Shown here: positions 23,570-34,160 of the stretch, piece by piece
Numbering within the stretch: the first letter of the stretch is position 1
Layout of the letters: each line of letters begins with the position of its first letter
NCBI RefSeq assembly: GCF_023278565.1
Contig: NC_064675.1
Coordinates: 3,472,001 to 3,536,000 of the forward strand
Direction of reading: 5' to 3'
DNA from: Colletotrichum lupini
Taxonomy: Eukaryota; Ascomycota; Sordariomycetes; Glomerellales; Glomerellaceae
Length of the DNA stretch: 64,000 nt
Made by a program: the position numbers and the translations under genes
The notes under the pieces: model-generated
Told to the model about the DNA's origin: nothing
The model's input: only the letters and a program-made list of their open reading frames with translations
The model's database searches: none

Positions 23570-23942
23570 GGCCCTTCCTTGTCTCGACGCTTTCGGAGAC
23601 GGAGTTCTCGCCGAAGGTACCTTGGCTCTTGGGAAATTCACTAGATGTTGGCCCTCTCGACTATGAGATGTAAGGTAAAAAGACAGGCATGTGACCGGTT
23701 TCCCCCTTAATTGATCGCAATGCTTATGCCTACTAGTGGTATGACTGTTGCGGACTTCTGTGGTCCGCACGAATGGAAGATATCGAGACCTTTCCTACCT
23801 GCTCGTTTCCCCTCCTGTCGGGCCCGAAGTATGCATGTCGTTTCTTTTCCCTCTTCCAACAGTCCACGAAGCAAGTTGGGCCATGCAATGCGCCCAACAC
23901 GGCACAGATCAGAGACAGGGGCGATCAACGCACAGAGACATG

Positions 23943-23951
23943 ATTGGTCTC
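23943..23951 (+). promoter_or_regulatory. CCAAT-type box, methyltransferase A
   Basis: ATTGGTCTC starts 374 bases before the ATG of methyltransferase A. The same nonamer lies at almost the same distance before paralogues B and C. ATTGG is the reverse complement of CCAAT, the site of the fungal Hap/CBC complex. Confidence 0.5.
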
Positions 23952-24316
23952 ACCACAGCCAAGGACAACAGCGCCCAGCCGTTGGAAGCGAAGCGTCAAA
24001 TCGCAGGCCGCCGATTAGCTCGCGACTTCGGGAGTCTGCAGGATCACGACCGGTGTAGGACTTTAGGTACTCTTGCTTGGGCCGTCTGCATGCTGTATGA
24101 TTCCATCACTAACTGACTCAGTAGCGGTTGCCTGGGTTGCGATATGTAGAAGACAGACTCTATCGTCGGATACAAAACCATGGCAGCTGGGTCGCGGCCA
24201 CTTCGCGAGTATTTCTCTCCACTATCTCGGAGGTTTTGCTACTGTGTAGATCCATCTGTTTAACCTTGATTCAGTCGCTCGGAACACCTGCTAAGTACAT
24301 CGGAACGGCAGTCCAG

Positions 24317-25852
24317 ATGAGCGCCCCCGGAGGAGGTTCCTCGGATAGATCCGATGCTGCCTCGCCTATGAGCATTGCCTCAGATATTAGCGATGAAGGT
24401 GTTGAACTCGAGGTCGGTGACAGTGTGAGTTATCCATAGCCTGCCCTATTATAGACGCAATACACTAAGCTTATATTTACAAGGACAATGATTCGACCCT
24501 TGACGACCGAATGTATGAAGAACTTGAGTTGCCACACGCGATTAGAGCTAACGATGCAGGTCTTCGTACACCAAGTCGGTGACCTCTAGTGTCGTAGATT
24601 ACCCTACAGAACATGGGCGACGATACCACGCGTTCAGAGCTGGAGGTGAGTGTATCGAGTTTTCTGCTGCGGGACCATGCTGACCTTGACACGGCCTACT
24701 TTGCCCCCAATGACGAGGTAAGCAATAGAAGTAACGGCAAGAGAGCTACTTTCTCTGACGAGGCGGTCATATTGCTGCAAGGATGAACTAGGTCGTTTGG
24801 ATTACAATCACGAGCTGGTTCTGAAGTTCCTCAAGTACAACCTCTTTCTAGCCCCAATTGACGTGAGGAAGATGCAACGAGTACTTGATATCGGTACTGG
24901 TACGGGTATTTGTGAGTCTACATTAGACGAGTGCCAGAGTTTCGAGCTTATGACTGTCAGGGGCGATCGAGATGGGCGACACTTTCCCCAACGCTCTGGT
25001 ATGTACTAGGATCTGATGATACGGCCGGAAGCTGAGAGTCAGCAGATCATCGGTAACGACTTGAGCCCCGTCCAGCCAAGACTGTAGGACATGCAACTTT
25101 CTACTGCCTCTCTAATCTCTGAATTGTAGCTAATCATTGAAAGAGTCCCATCCAATGTCAGGTTTGAGATTGATGATGTTGAAAGCGATTGGGTTCACGA
25201 AAAACATTTCGACTTCATCTTCAGCCGCTACATGGCTGGATCTCTCTCCGACTGGCCAACGTTTGTGAGTAGAGCATATGAGTATGTGACACTGGATGTA
25301 AGCGGCACAATATTGGATGTCTGGTGACCTTCTTTACGTACAGAAATCTTCGGCCAGGGGGATGGGTTGAGTTGCAGGACTATGATTTTGAATTCTCGTC
25401 ACTTAACGGAAGTCTGCGGCCCCATCATAAGACACACCAGTGGGATCAAGCTTTCCTAAAAGCAGCCAGGCTATGTGGTATTGAGCCATGTCCTGGATCT
25501 AAGCTGGAGGGCTGGGTGCAGGATGCAGGATTTATCAACATCGGGCATAAGACAATCACGGTGCCTCTTGGGCCGTGGGCTAAAGACGAGTACCACCAAG
25601 AAATCGGCCTGGGCAACTTGATACAGCTTCTAGACGGGCTCGAGGCATTCACCTTGAGGCTATTTTGTGGAGTTCTTGGCAAAACAGAGGAAGAGGTATC
25701 GACACTGTTGTCCGAAGTTCGCCAAGAGCTGAGATCGCAAGTTTTTCACGCCTTTGGCGAATTGTGAGTACTTCCCTAGGAGGAATAAGGTACGACGAAC
25801 TGTGGCTAACAAGACCAATAGTCATGTAGTCTATGGACAGAAGCCAGAGTAA
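24317..25852 (+). CDS. LaeA-like SAM methyltransferase, paralogue A (probable pseudogene)
   Basis: My ten-exon model is 24317-24424, 24484-24512, 24560-24645, 24695-24717, 24782-24911, 24961-24998, 25046-25083, 25144-25281, 25344-25763 and 25822-25852, giving 346 residues. Exon lengths match paralogues B and C. Motif I (VLDIGTGTGIW) is at about 116-126, followed by NDLSP, VPSNVRFEIDD and a PGGWVELQDYDF strand. These are hallmarks of the LaeA-like methyltransferase family. The Ser-rich N-terminus lacks the SKTASP repeats of B and C. Two features suggest decay: the acceptor of intron 3 reads GG at 24693-24694 instead of AG, with no alternative AG nearby and a stop on read-through; and the conserved QPTW reads QPRL. 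Skipping the 23-base exon 4 breaks the frame. Confidence 0.75.
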
Positions 25853-26275
25853 GAAACACTGTATGTAGAAAACTTCTGCTCATGTGAGGTACATGATTAT
25901 GTTGTCTCCAGTAATAAGCTCCGACTATGTATGGCCGAGGAGGGAACTTGGCCAATGATAGCGATGCATGGCATTGAATCCAACAGCTCTGTTGTCAAGT
26001 CTGACTATACTTTAGTTTTGAATCAAGGCTTAGGCTACTGACTTATCTTCATGAGATCAACTTCGAGATGCCACACAGACAGAAAACATCATTGTGAGGC
26101 AGGGCCCCGGTTTGCTCGGCCTGCCTCGGTTGGCGCAGCCCTCTGTCAGCTTTCCGGTTCAATCCAGTAACGATAACTCCCAGAGAGGGGTACGCTTGTT
26201 GTTTTATGCATCGCTTCGGATGAGACGGACTTAGTATCCACAGCAAGACCGGGGAGACCGGAAGCAACCGTCTTA
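25853..26275. other. Spacer between methyltransferases A and B
   Basis: No gene is visible. Its right part aligns by eye with the region before paralogue C, so the duplication unit includes upstream sequence. Confidence 0.45.
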
Positions 26276-26284
26276 ATTGGTCTC
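26276..26284 (+). promoter_or_regulatory. CCAAT-type box, methyltransferase B
   Basis: ATTGGTCTC starts 377 bases before the chosen ATG of B. About 40 upstream bases (GGGGAGACCGGAAGC and neighbours) also resemble the C promoter. Confidence 0.55.
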
Positions 26285-26652
26285 GACTGAACAAAGCCTG
26301 ACTGCAACCAACGGCCAACGGCCCGCTGCTGGATCCGTTGGCAACGCTCTCATTTGCTATGCATCCCGGAGATATGCAGGCAAAGCTGATGAATGGCACG
26401 TTTGTTTGCGTATGCTGCATGGCTGAACACATTTGGCGCACCAACATCGAGGTGCCAAATAGCCGAGAGCCTACAGGATGCAGGGAAACCAACAGCGAGT
26501 ACAAAGCTGGCTGGTTGTCTGGCTTGATCTACCTTTCACCAAGTCTTTCAACTAATGTTCGCCGTTTCAGTTATTCTTGATTAGCCCAGAGTTTGATAGA
26601 TTTGCGTTACTTGAACCGGACTCTCGGAACGAAGGCCCCCTCAAATTCCATG

Positions 26653-28317
26653 ATGACCGGATCACCAAATGCTCAGTCGCCGGTGCCCGCCTCGCCCCCG
26701 GCGGCAACGGCTACATCTCCCGCCAATTCAAAGACCGCGTCACCGAAAAATCGGGGTCCATCGCGGTCAAAAACTGCTTCACCAGTAGCGCAGAACTCAC
26801 CCGCGGGCCAAGTTGCAGGCGAAGTTACAGATGATATTGAAGTTGACGAAGGACTCAGTGTTTGTAGTATATTTTCTAAGACTTGAATGAATACCATCCT
26901 TGCTAATATAGGGCCCAGGTCAGCGATGGAGCTTCAACGATTGATGATCAGATGTAGAATTCCACCCTACCCAATGTTCCCAGGCATGAAACTCACAACC
27001 CGAGCCAGATCATCCTACACAGCTTCCTTAGGCTCCAGTGTGATCGACTATCCTGTAGAGCATGGACGTCGTTATCACGCTTTCCGAGGAGGAGGTCAGT
27101 ATACTGTCGCCGATGTGTTTCGCTCTCATGAGCTAACAAGAAACAGCTTACTATGCTCCAAACGATGAGGTGCTGCCATATTCACCCAGGCTAACGACAC
27201 AACTATGACAACCACATTTGAATAGAATGAGATGGACCGTCTTGACTTCCTCTCGACCTTGATCTTCAAAGCCATTGGCAAGTTGTACTTAGCTCCAATT
27301 GAGCAGAAGAAAACTCATCGCATCTTGGACATTGGCACTGGGACTGGAATCTGTGAGTAGATCAAGTTATTTCCATCCCTACGGCTCCGATCAACTGACA
27401 AAGTACACAGGGGCTATGGAGATGGGAGACTTGTTCCCCAACGCTGAGGTGCGCATTTGTCCCCCGAAATGAGTTGTAGTTTAATTGCAGGAAAAGAGCT
27501 GACTGAGTGGTTGGAAAGATTATCGGGAACGACCTGAGCGCAAACCAACCAACTTGGTACGAGCTAAACAACGATTCTCCCTCACCTGATGGTTTCTAAC
27601 GGGAAGAAGGGTACCATCAAACGTTAAATTCGAGGTCGACGATGTCGAAAGCCCTTGGTTGCATACAACCAAATTTGACTACATTTTCTGCCGGTCTATG
27701 GCCGGTGCTATCGCTGACTGGCACAAGTTGGTCAAGAATATTTACGAGTTAGCGCTCGAACATCGCGTCATCAAATCACACTGCTAACCAGTCTTTATAG
27801 CAATACCAACGCCGGAGGCTGGGTCGAATTCCAAGACTGGGATCTCCTATACCGCTCTGATGATGGCTCCATCACCGATAAGCACGAAAGTCTGAAGATG
27901 AATAAGACGTTCATCAGCACATGCAGGCAGATTGGCCGTGAGCCCTGTCCGGGCCCCTTATTCAAGGACTGGGTCACGGAGGCCGGCTTCACCAATATCA
28001 CCCATGAGACGTATAAACTGCCAATTGGTACTTGGCCCAAGGATCCCCATTATAAGGATCTCGGTCTTTGCAACCTCATCCAGATTTTGGATGGTTTGGA
28101 AGCCTTCAATTTGCGGCTACTTACTGGCGTACTTGGCTGGACGAAGGAGGAGGTCATGGTGATGCTAGCAGCTTGTCGAAATGAGTTGAAGACAGGCGTC
28201 TTCCATGCCCGCATGGAGTTGTGAGTTTTTTCCTCTCATTTCTCGTCCTCAATTCAGCTAACAGTCGTACCTCCCAGTCACGTTGTTTATGCTCAGAAAC
28301 CAGAAGAGGAAGCTTAG
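26653..28317 (+). CDS. LaeA-like SAM methyltransferase, paralogue B
   Basis: My ten-exon model is 26653-26859, 26919-26953, 27009-27094, 27147-27169, 27226-27352, 27411-27448, 27519-27556, 27610-27747, 27801-28220 and 28278-28317, giving 383 residues and ending in TAG. All junctions are GT-AG and in phase. ATG 26653 matches the MTGSPN/MTGTPN start of paralogue C; an adjacent ATG at 26650 is equally usable. Residues 1-69 are Ser/Pro/Lys-rich with two SKTASP repeats. RRYHAFR and PNDE motifs follow, then motif I ILDIGTGTGIW (150-160), NDLSANQPTWVP, an FEVDDVESPW acidic loop and an AGGWVEFQDWD strand. It should transfer a methyl group from SAM. LaeA itself is a nuclear regulator of secondary metabolism; substrates of its paralogues are mostly unknown. 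It appears intact. Confidence 0.9.
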
Positions 28318-28600
28318 ATTAGCCGCAGTGAATAGGAAGAAAGCATGGTGGTGTTATCGAGAAGCATCTCATTCTAAATGAAGTGTCCATCCGAGTAATC
28401 CGCCAAAATTTGAAGCATACATATTATGTCTGCTCCTGCCCGGAGGCTCGGGATTGTTGTCTCTTCACCTTCCATTTGGAGCTCTTAGCAACGAGGGGAC
28501 GAAAGAAATGTTCTCTCAGCTGATTCATGCATGATGTGGCTTGATCGCTTTCCTTGTAATATCCACACCACGACCAGGGAGACTGGAGCGAATACTTCTC
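28318..28600. other. Spacer between methyltransferases B and C
   Basis: This is a short intergenic region without a gene. It contains the start of the promoter shared with paralogue B, with TATCCACA-like and GACCAGGGAGAC blocks. Confidence 0.45.
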
Positions 28601-28609
28601 ATTGGTCTC
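28601..28609 (+). promoter_or_regulatory. CCAAT-type box, methyltransferase C
   Basis: ATTGGTCTC starts 381 bases before the ATG of C, matching A (374) and B (377). Confidence 0.55.
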
Positions 28610-28981
28610 GATTCCGCGAATGTGAGATGCGACAACCTGACATGCCCCGCTACCGTATTGCTAGAAAGCTGCTGATTAGTCTCTCACCCCGGGGATATAG
28701 AAGTTTGCTACGTTGACTTGACGAAATGGAACGTTTATATGCATTATGTATGCACATCTGAGTGCCCTGCACCAACAACGGGGTTCACAAGCTGTGGGAG
28801 CCCGTAGAGAGGAGTAGCTAATTGAGTACAAATTCTCCATACTGGCTGTCTGACGCATCCTTCCCATTGACCACTCCCTCTCCTACATTAATGTTCCCTG
28901 AACTTCTCTATTCCTTCAAAGGTTGAGCCTCTTGGCACAAGTTTTGGAACAGACCCCCAGAAACCCTGGCCGCCATTCGAC

Positions 28982-30653
28982 ATGACTGGAACACCAAACA
29001 GCCCACCGGCATCCGGCTCCCCTGGTCGCGCGAAAAATGGCTCTCCCGCCAGGTCAAAGACTGCGTCGCCTTTGAGGTCCAAGACTGCTTCTCCTACAGG
29101 ACCTGGCTCAACACAAAGTGAACACGAGGATGCAACAGGCCAAATTGAGGTTGACGATGAGGGCATTGTATGTTTTCTAAACCCCAGACTTGCACAAAAT
29201 TCGCCCTAATCGAATCACCAGGGATCTGACGGCGCGTCTACTATTGATGACCGGTGGTGAGTAGCTGTGCCTGAGATCATCCAAGTTGAGGCTAAGCAGA
29301 GAATCAGGTCGTCGTATACAGCATCAATAACTTCAAGCGTGGTTGATTACCCTACAGAGCACGGTCGTCGCTACCACGCTTTCAGATCTGGATGTGAGTA
29401 TCATTTGTGTGGTGCCTATGCTGAATAGTTGACTAATGAGAAGTAGCGTACTGGGGTCCTAATGATGAGGTATGACGATTTCAAGATCCCAATCGAGGAG
29501 AACTTCACTAGCTAATACTTTCAACCTAAAGACTGAGGCTGACCGCTTGGACTTCTTGCATATGATGATGGTCAAGGCCACCGGAGAGAAGCTTTTTATG
29601 GCCCCGATTGAGGAAGACAAGATCCACAGGATTCTTGACATCGGTACTGGAACTGGAATCTGTAAGCTGCACATGAGTCGTTTAAATTTACAGTGATTAA
29701 CAGCTTCTAGGGGCAATGCTCATGGGTGAGGAGTTTCCAAACGCCGAAGTAAGCATCGTATAATAAGACCTCGACACGAGTTGTCTTTGGGATGTTAGCT
29801 GAAACTAACGCAACGTAATAGGTGGTGGGAAATGATCTCAGCGCTATTCAGCCAACTTGGTAGGTATTACCCTGACAAATTTGTGCAGTATCATTAGTGT
29901 TAACCAGGGCCACGTAGGGTCCCACCGAATGTGAAGTTCGAGATCGATGATGTTGAAAGTCCCTGGGTAAACTCTAAGAAGTATGACTTCATATTTTGCA
30001 GAGATATGGCTGCGTCACTTGCAGACTGGCCGAAGTTGATGGAGAGGATATATGAGTGAGTATTTAAGGCCAAGGAGCTCACCTGTCACCCTTCTCACTA
30101 ACGTTCTCAACTTAGGAACGTAAACCCCGGCGGCTGGGTTGAGTTCCAGGACTTCAACCTGCGATACACTTCAGATGACGGTAGTTATACCGAACAGCAC
30201 CAGACTAGCAAGTGGTCGGAGTTGTTCTTTGATGCGTGCAAACGCATCAACCGCGAAGCCAATCCGGGACCTAAGTTGGAGGACTGGGTCAGGGAGACTG
30301 GGGACTACGTCAATATCACCCACCAGAAGTTCAAGATTCCTGTTGGGGACTGGCCGAAAGACCCCTACTACAAGGAACTGGGCATGATCAACCTGATGCA
30401 GATCTTGGACGGGCTGGAGGCGTTCACTTTGAGACTGTTCACCGGCGTACTTGGATGGACCAAGGAGGAGGTTATCGTACTTCTCGCAGACGTCCGTCGC
30501 GAGCTGAAGTCTAGAACCTTCCATCCCTACATGGAGTAGTGAGTCTGCCATTTACTATACTTCCCTTAAGTTTAAAGGACCACGAGACATCTGGCTAACA
30601 ACAATGATAACAGCTTCGTTGTCTATGCGCAGAAACCGGAGGCGGAGGCATGA
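28982..30653 (+). CDS. LaeA-like SAM methyltransferase, paralogue C
   Basis: My ten-exon model is 28982-29167, 29222-29256, 29308-29393, 29447-29469, 29532-29661, 29711-29748, 29822-29859, 29918-30055, 30116-30538 and 30614-30653, giving 378 residues and ending in TGA. All introns are GT-AG and phase-consistent. The N-terminal 62 residues are Ser/Pro/Lys-rich with SKTASP repeats. The catalytic fold then shows RRYHAFRSG, ILDIGTGTGIW (144-154), NDLSAIQPTWVP, FEIDDVESPW, PGGWVEFQDF and the C-terminal LDGLEAFTLRLFTGVLGWTK helix shared by all three. The tail reads FVVYAQKPEAEA. Expected activity is SAM-dependent methyl transfer; localisation is unknown. Only the acceptor before exon 5 (AAAG) is slightly weak. 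It appears intact. Confidence 0.92.
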
Positions 30654-31300
30654 GTATTCTTGCTCAAGACAGTTTTTGATGGAATTCCAGATGTCGAGCC
30701 CTATGGCTGACCTAGCCGGACAACGGGATCATTTAGACTATGTCTAGAAATACATATAGGCCATTTGGCTTCAGGCCTCTCACCTTGTCCGTGATGTCGT
30801 AGTCTCTGTCAGCACTATCTTACCCTATGAGGCTATCATGCTAGCTCTTAGGGGCCCCGCTTCCGCTACCAGCCGGTCAAAACGGGCCGCTAGTTCGAAC
30901 GGTCCGGCCCCGCCCGGTGTTGCTTCCGGAGCGGAGCTTATGGTAGATCTTGGCAGTTCATCCGAATCAACTAGCCAGTCATACAATCTGTGACGCAGCG
31001 GGCCCGGCTCAGGTAGTGTGAATCTTTTTGGACGGCTATCTTCTGGTCAGTAAGGTACGGATGAAATCCAATGTTCGTGCGTTACCATGCCGTAAGGAAG
31101 TGACTGGTGAGATTCTAAAGGTCATTGTTCCTTGATCCGATGGCCGAAGATGCCCCAGAACGATTTTCTTGACGGCCCCGCTCAATCGTATATTCTGGGT
31201 AGGGAATGGTGCGATCACTATTAATAACCAAGCTGTCTGCACCATCCGTGTTTCGTCCTGTTGCTATCTCTATATGCCCAGGCCCAACCCTCTCCCGTGG
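30654..31300. other. Intergenic stretch
   Basis: No gene is supported. A short GC-rich patch lies around 30850-30930. Confidence 0.4.
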
Positions 31301-31309
31301 TTCGTCTGG

Positions 31310-32728
31310 ACAACGATATGGCTAGCAACTCAATCAATCAAGCTGGGGGCAATCGAACTGGTGACGGTCTTCTTTCTGGTGTCGAGAAAAGCCGAAATTA
31401 ATGAGGTGATTTCAAAGCCCCTCAAGCTCCCTATCATTGGCGACCTTCATCGCTCACCTTAAGAGAGACCGCTCCTGAACTGGGATGAATGGGTTGACGC
31501 AATGGACTAGTCACGACGATAAGACTCTTTGAGATCCTTAACATGGTTATTCTCAATACCGCAGAAGCAGGAAATGAGCTCCGTGAGAAACGGAGTGCAT
31601 GCTACGGTCACAGACAGAGCTCTGTGAGCATGGACATGATCACCGGAGCGTACCAGCGAAAGTTACGACTCACTCAATGCACGAGCATGGTGCCCATTCG
31701 AGAATTCATTATCGAATGCTAACTCCGAGTCTTGGGTCCTTTGCCGCGTAAAAGTTTCAGCCAGTCAACCGGTCAGCTTTACTAGGTAATTACTAATGCT
31801 ATCCAAGCAACATCGTGACCCACCACTAAACAAAAGGAACGTCAAAAAACATACAACACCAGGTATTCGCTGATCGTCACCGACTCAACTACTAATCTGG
31901 CCCTCATCGGCTTGTCTATGGGAGAGCGGACGGGATCCCGAATTCTCCGATGGGTGTGGTCGTATGTGCTTGCTTGTGGATGAGGTTTCTCTTATCAAGT
32001 GTGCGAGTGCAAGCCGAGCAATTACCGCCAAGTACACCGAAACAAGCCCCGTTGTCGGGAATAGATCTGGCCTTCACCCTCGCAACGAGCGTCCAAGGCG
32101 GTATGGAGACTGACCTACGGAAGATGCTCTGGCTTCTCGTCGCAACGCACACGAATGTGGAAATCGCGGTGCGATCGCAAGCCATCCCAGATAACTTCGT
32201 CGGCAGAAAGTGGCAGCCGCGCTTTGCGGACCGGACGAAGTTGGTTGACATCGATGCCGCGGCATCGAAGGTCATGCGCTGACGACCGGTTTCGCCGGGA
32301 AGTATCCCACAGAGAACCGAGATGAAGGATAAGATCTGTGGCAAGCGCGTCGTCAAGGGAGTGACATTGTTCGTGAATTCTTGGGCTATTGAGTGGGATA
32401 AGAAGGTGTTTTATGATCAATATGGAGACTTGGAAGCTTTCATCCCTGAGAGATGGCTGGACTTGGATGGTGGCTTACGTACTGACCTGCCCCTACTTGT
32501 GCTAAGCCAAGGTACACGAAACTGCCTGGTAAGCAAGTGTCTCTTGATAACACCTTTATGGTATTCGATAGCCTTTCAGGGGCCTTTGAGAGAGTACCGT
32601 TGGAGGAGGTCGACAATATGGCCATGAACGCAATCAGCTACATGACGGAACCCTCTGAATTCAAGTTCGGCTTTAAGCCTCGGGGATCATGTGTGAAGGA
32701 TGTAGTTCGAAGAGTGGGATACCGCTGA
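31310..32728 (+). pseudogene. Cytochrome P450 pseudogene
   Basis: The remnant has an N-terminal hydrophobic stretch, then the Pro-rich hinge KPLKLPIIGDLH (near 31430), stopped by TAA soon after. A helix-like NTAEAGNELREKRSA follows in another frame. From 31950 one frame holds an I-helix-like segment and the K-helix region, where the ExxR motif reads SKVMR and the following Trp codon is TGA (32280-32282). The same frame resumes with FVNSWAIEWD, EAFIPERW and the heme-loop part LSQGTRNC (about 32500-32525). One base is then missing before the conserved G, and sense continues as KQVSLDNTFMVF to 32728. Intact family members are about 500-residue microsomal mono-oxygenases, common in fungal secondary metabolism. 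Several stops, a lost ExxR glutamate and a frameshift in the heme loop make it non-functional. Confidence 0.85.
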
Positions 32729-33794
32729 GGCAGACTCGAGCAAGGTCACGAAATCTCGGTCAGACGTTGAGACTTGAAAGGTCCCGTCTTTGAAGAGATA
32801 GGAACAGGACGAACAAGATCTTAGGGCCTTGGCTTCCCAACGTATATGTCCATTTCGTTCAGTCTAAACATCTTGATGGTGGAGCCAGCCGTATCCAAAC
32901 GCTTGAAAATGACGGGTACTGCTATCAGTCGGATGCGAAGAATAATGTATTACGACCGAGTAAGTCGGCATCTCCAATGAAGACTGTGAAGAATAGGTTA
33001 TCCTCAGACGATGGCGTAATTAAACACCAAAGTATGAGCCATGGAAATGGCGAAGCTAACTTGGCTGTGTCGTCGTCTCCTGGATTCTCCAACGGCCTTC
33101 TCCGCATTTGAAGTCAAGATTGCAGCCAGGTTTATCCTTTCGAGAAACCCGCGACACAAGCTTCCTTAGAGTATGGCTTCGCGCGGCCCCAGGCTGGGCG
33201 GTTTCGCTCGGTACAATGTCCGTCAAGCATCGCCAAGCTCTTCTCTCTGGCATAAACTGACTCAAACAGCTAACGGAATCAGTCCACGAACGAATCGCGC
33301 AAATCTTGTCTGTCGACGCTGTTCGCAGTAGTCCACCACCTGAACAAGTCCTACGTTATGAGGTTGATGATGGGTACAAGCTCTTTTCTCGGAAGATTTA
33401 GGATCGGAGTTGCAAGGATACTATCTGTAGAGCCAGACCAAGTCACGAACCCAAGCGGAGAACAATATTTCTTCGTATTCGGTAGACACTTGGAATTTCA
33501 AATGCAATGAATTCGCTGTAATCAAGAGCCAAAATCTAGCTATGGAAGTAACAATGCTGGTGTCCTCGATGTCCTTGGCGCCAAAGTAGTCGCTTATGTG
33601 CCATGTTCCTATGCCGTGTTCTACGGAACCTTTCCAATTGAGGTTCCGGTGGCCCTTTTATGCGCGCCTTGCCGCTTTGATCTTCGCCGAGTCTGATCCC
33701 AAAACCTATATTGAGTATGAGATGATGATTGACACATCACGGGGAAGTGGTCCGTACTCACGCCTATGAAATTCCAAGTCTGGTGTATGTCGGT
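32729..33794. other. Intergenic stretch with short coding-like fragments
   Basis: Short coding-like runs occur around 33250-33500 (LTESVHERIAQILS, then a frame with EPDQVTNPSGEQYFFVFG). They are interrupted and unrecognised, perhaps debris of another gene. Nothing firm is present. Confidence 0.3.
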
Positions 33795-33986
33795 TTAACC
33801 AGAACCGCAGACGCAGCCCTCACGGAGCGCTGGAGCAATGTTGGGAAATGGGAAGCACTGGCGGCCTTGGACATCGCAGTTCTCGCTCTCCACGCCACAG
33901 GCGGTATCAGAGCAAGGTCCGGTGTACGGTGCCTGCGCGGCGACGGCGGCCACGAGGGTGAAGACGGTGAAGAAGATGCCACGCAT
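33795..33986 (-). CDS. Small secreted cysteine-rich protein, 63 aa
   Basis: I chose ATG 33986 because it begins a classic signal peptide: MRG, a hydrophobic core IFFTVFTLVAAVAA, and likely cleavage after residue 17 or 19. The frame extends upstream to 34166, but that part is a Ser/Thr-rich leader translation. The mature part of about 45 residues carries six cysteines (25, 30, 37, 44, 58, 60), enough for three disulfides, and ends REGCVCGSG. No intron is needed. Small secreted Cys-rich proteins of fungi include effectors, antimicrobial proteins and surface proteins; sequence alone cannot choose. It lies beside a P450 relic, in an accessory region. Confidence 0.7.
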   Translation of the reverse strand: MRGIFFTVFTLVAAVAAQAPYTGPCSDTACGVESENCDVQGRQCFPFPNIAPALREGCVCGSG

Positions 33987-34153
33987 AGTTTCTAGTTTGA
34001 ATGTGGGTTTGGTAGTCTGGCGTTTGGCAGTTGCGGGGAAGATTAGATGAGTTCGAAGCGTTTGAATCGGATGAAGTTGAAGCTGAAGACTGTTGTGTGA
34101 TGATGATGAGCTAGTGAGAGATGAGACCGAGACTGTGCGTTCATTCGTCCCGA

Positions 34154-34160
34154 TTATATA
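34154..34160 (-). promoter_or_regulatory. TATA box of the secreted Cys-rich gene
   Basis: TATATAA on the minus strand lies about 168 bases before the ATG at 33986. Confidence 0.4.
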
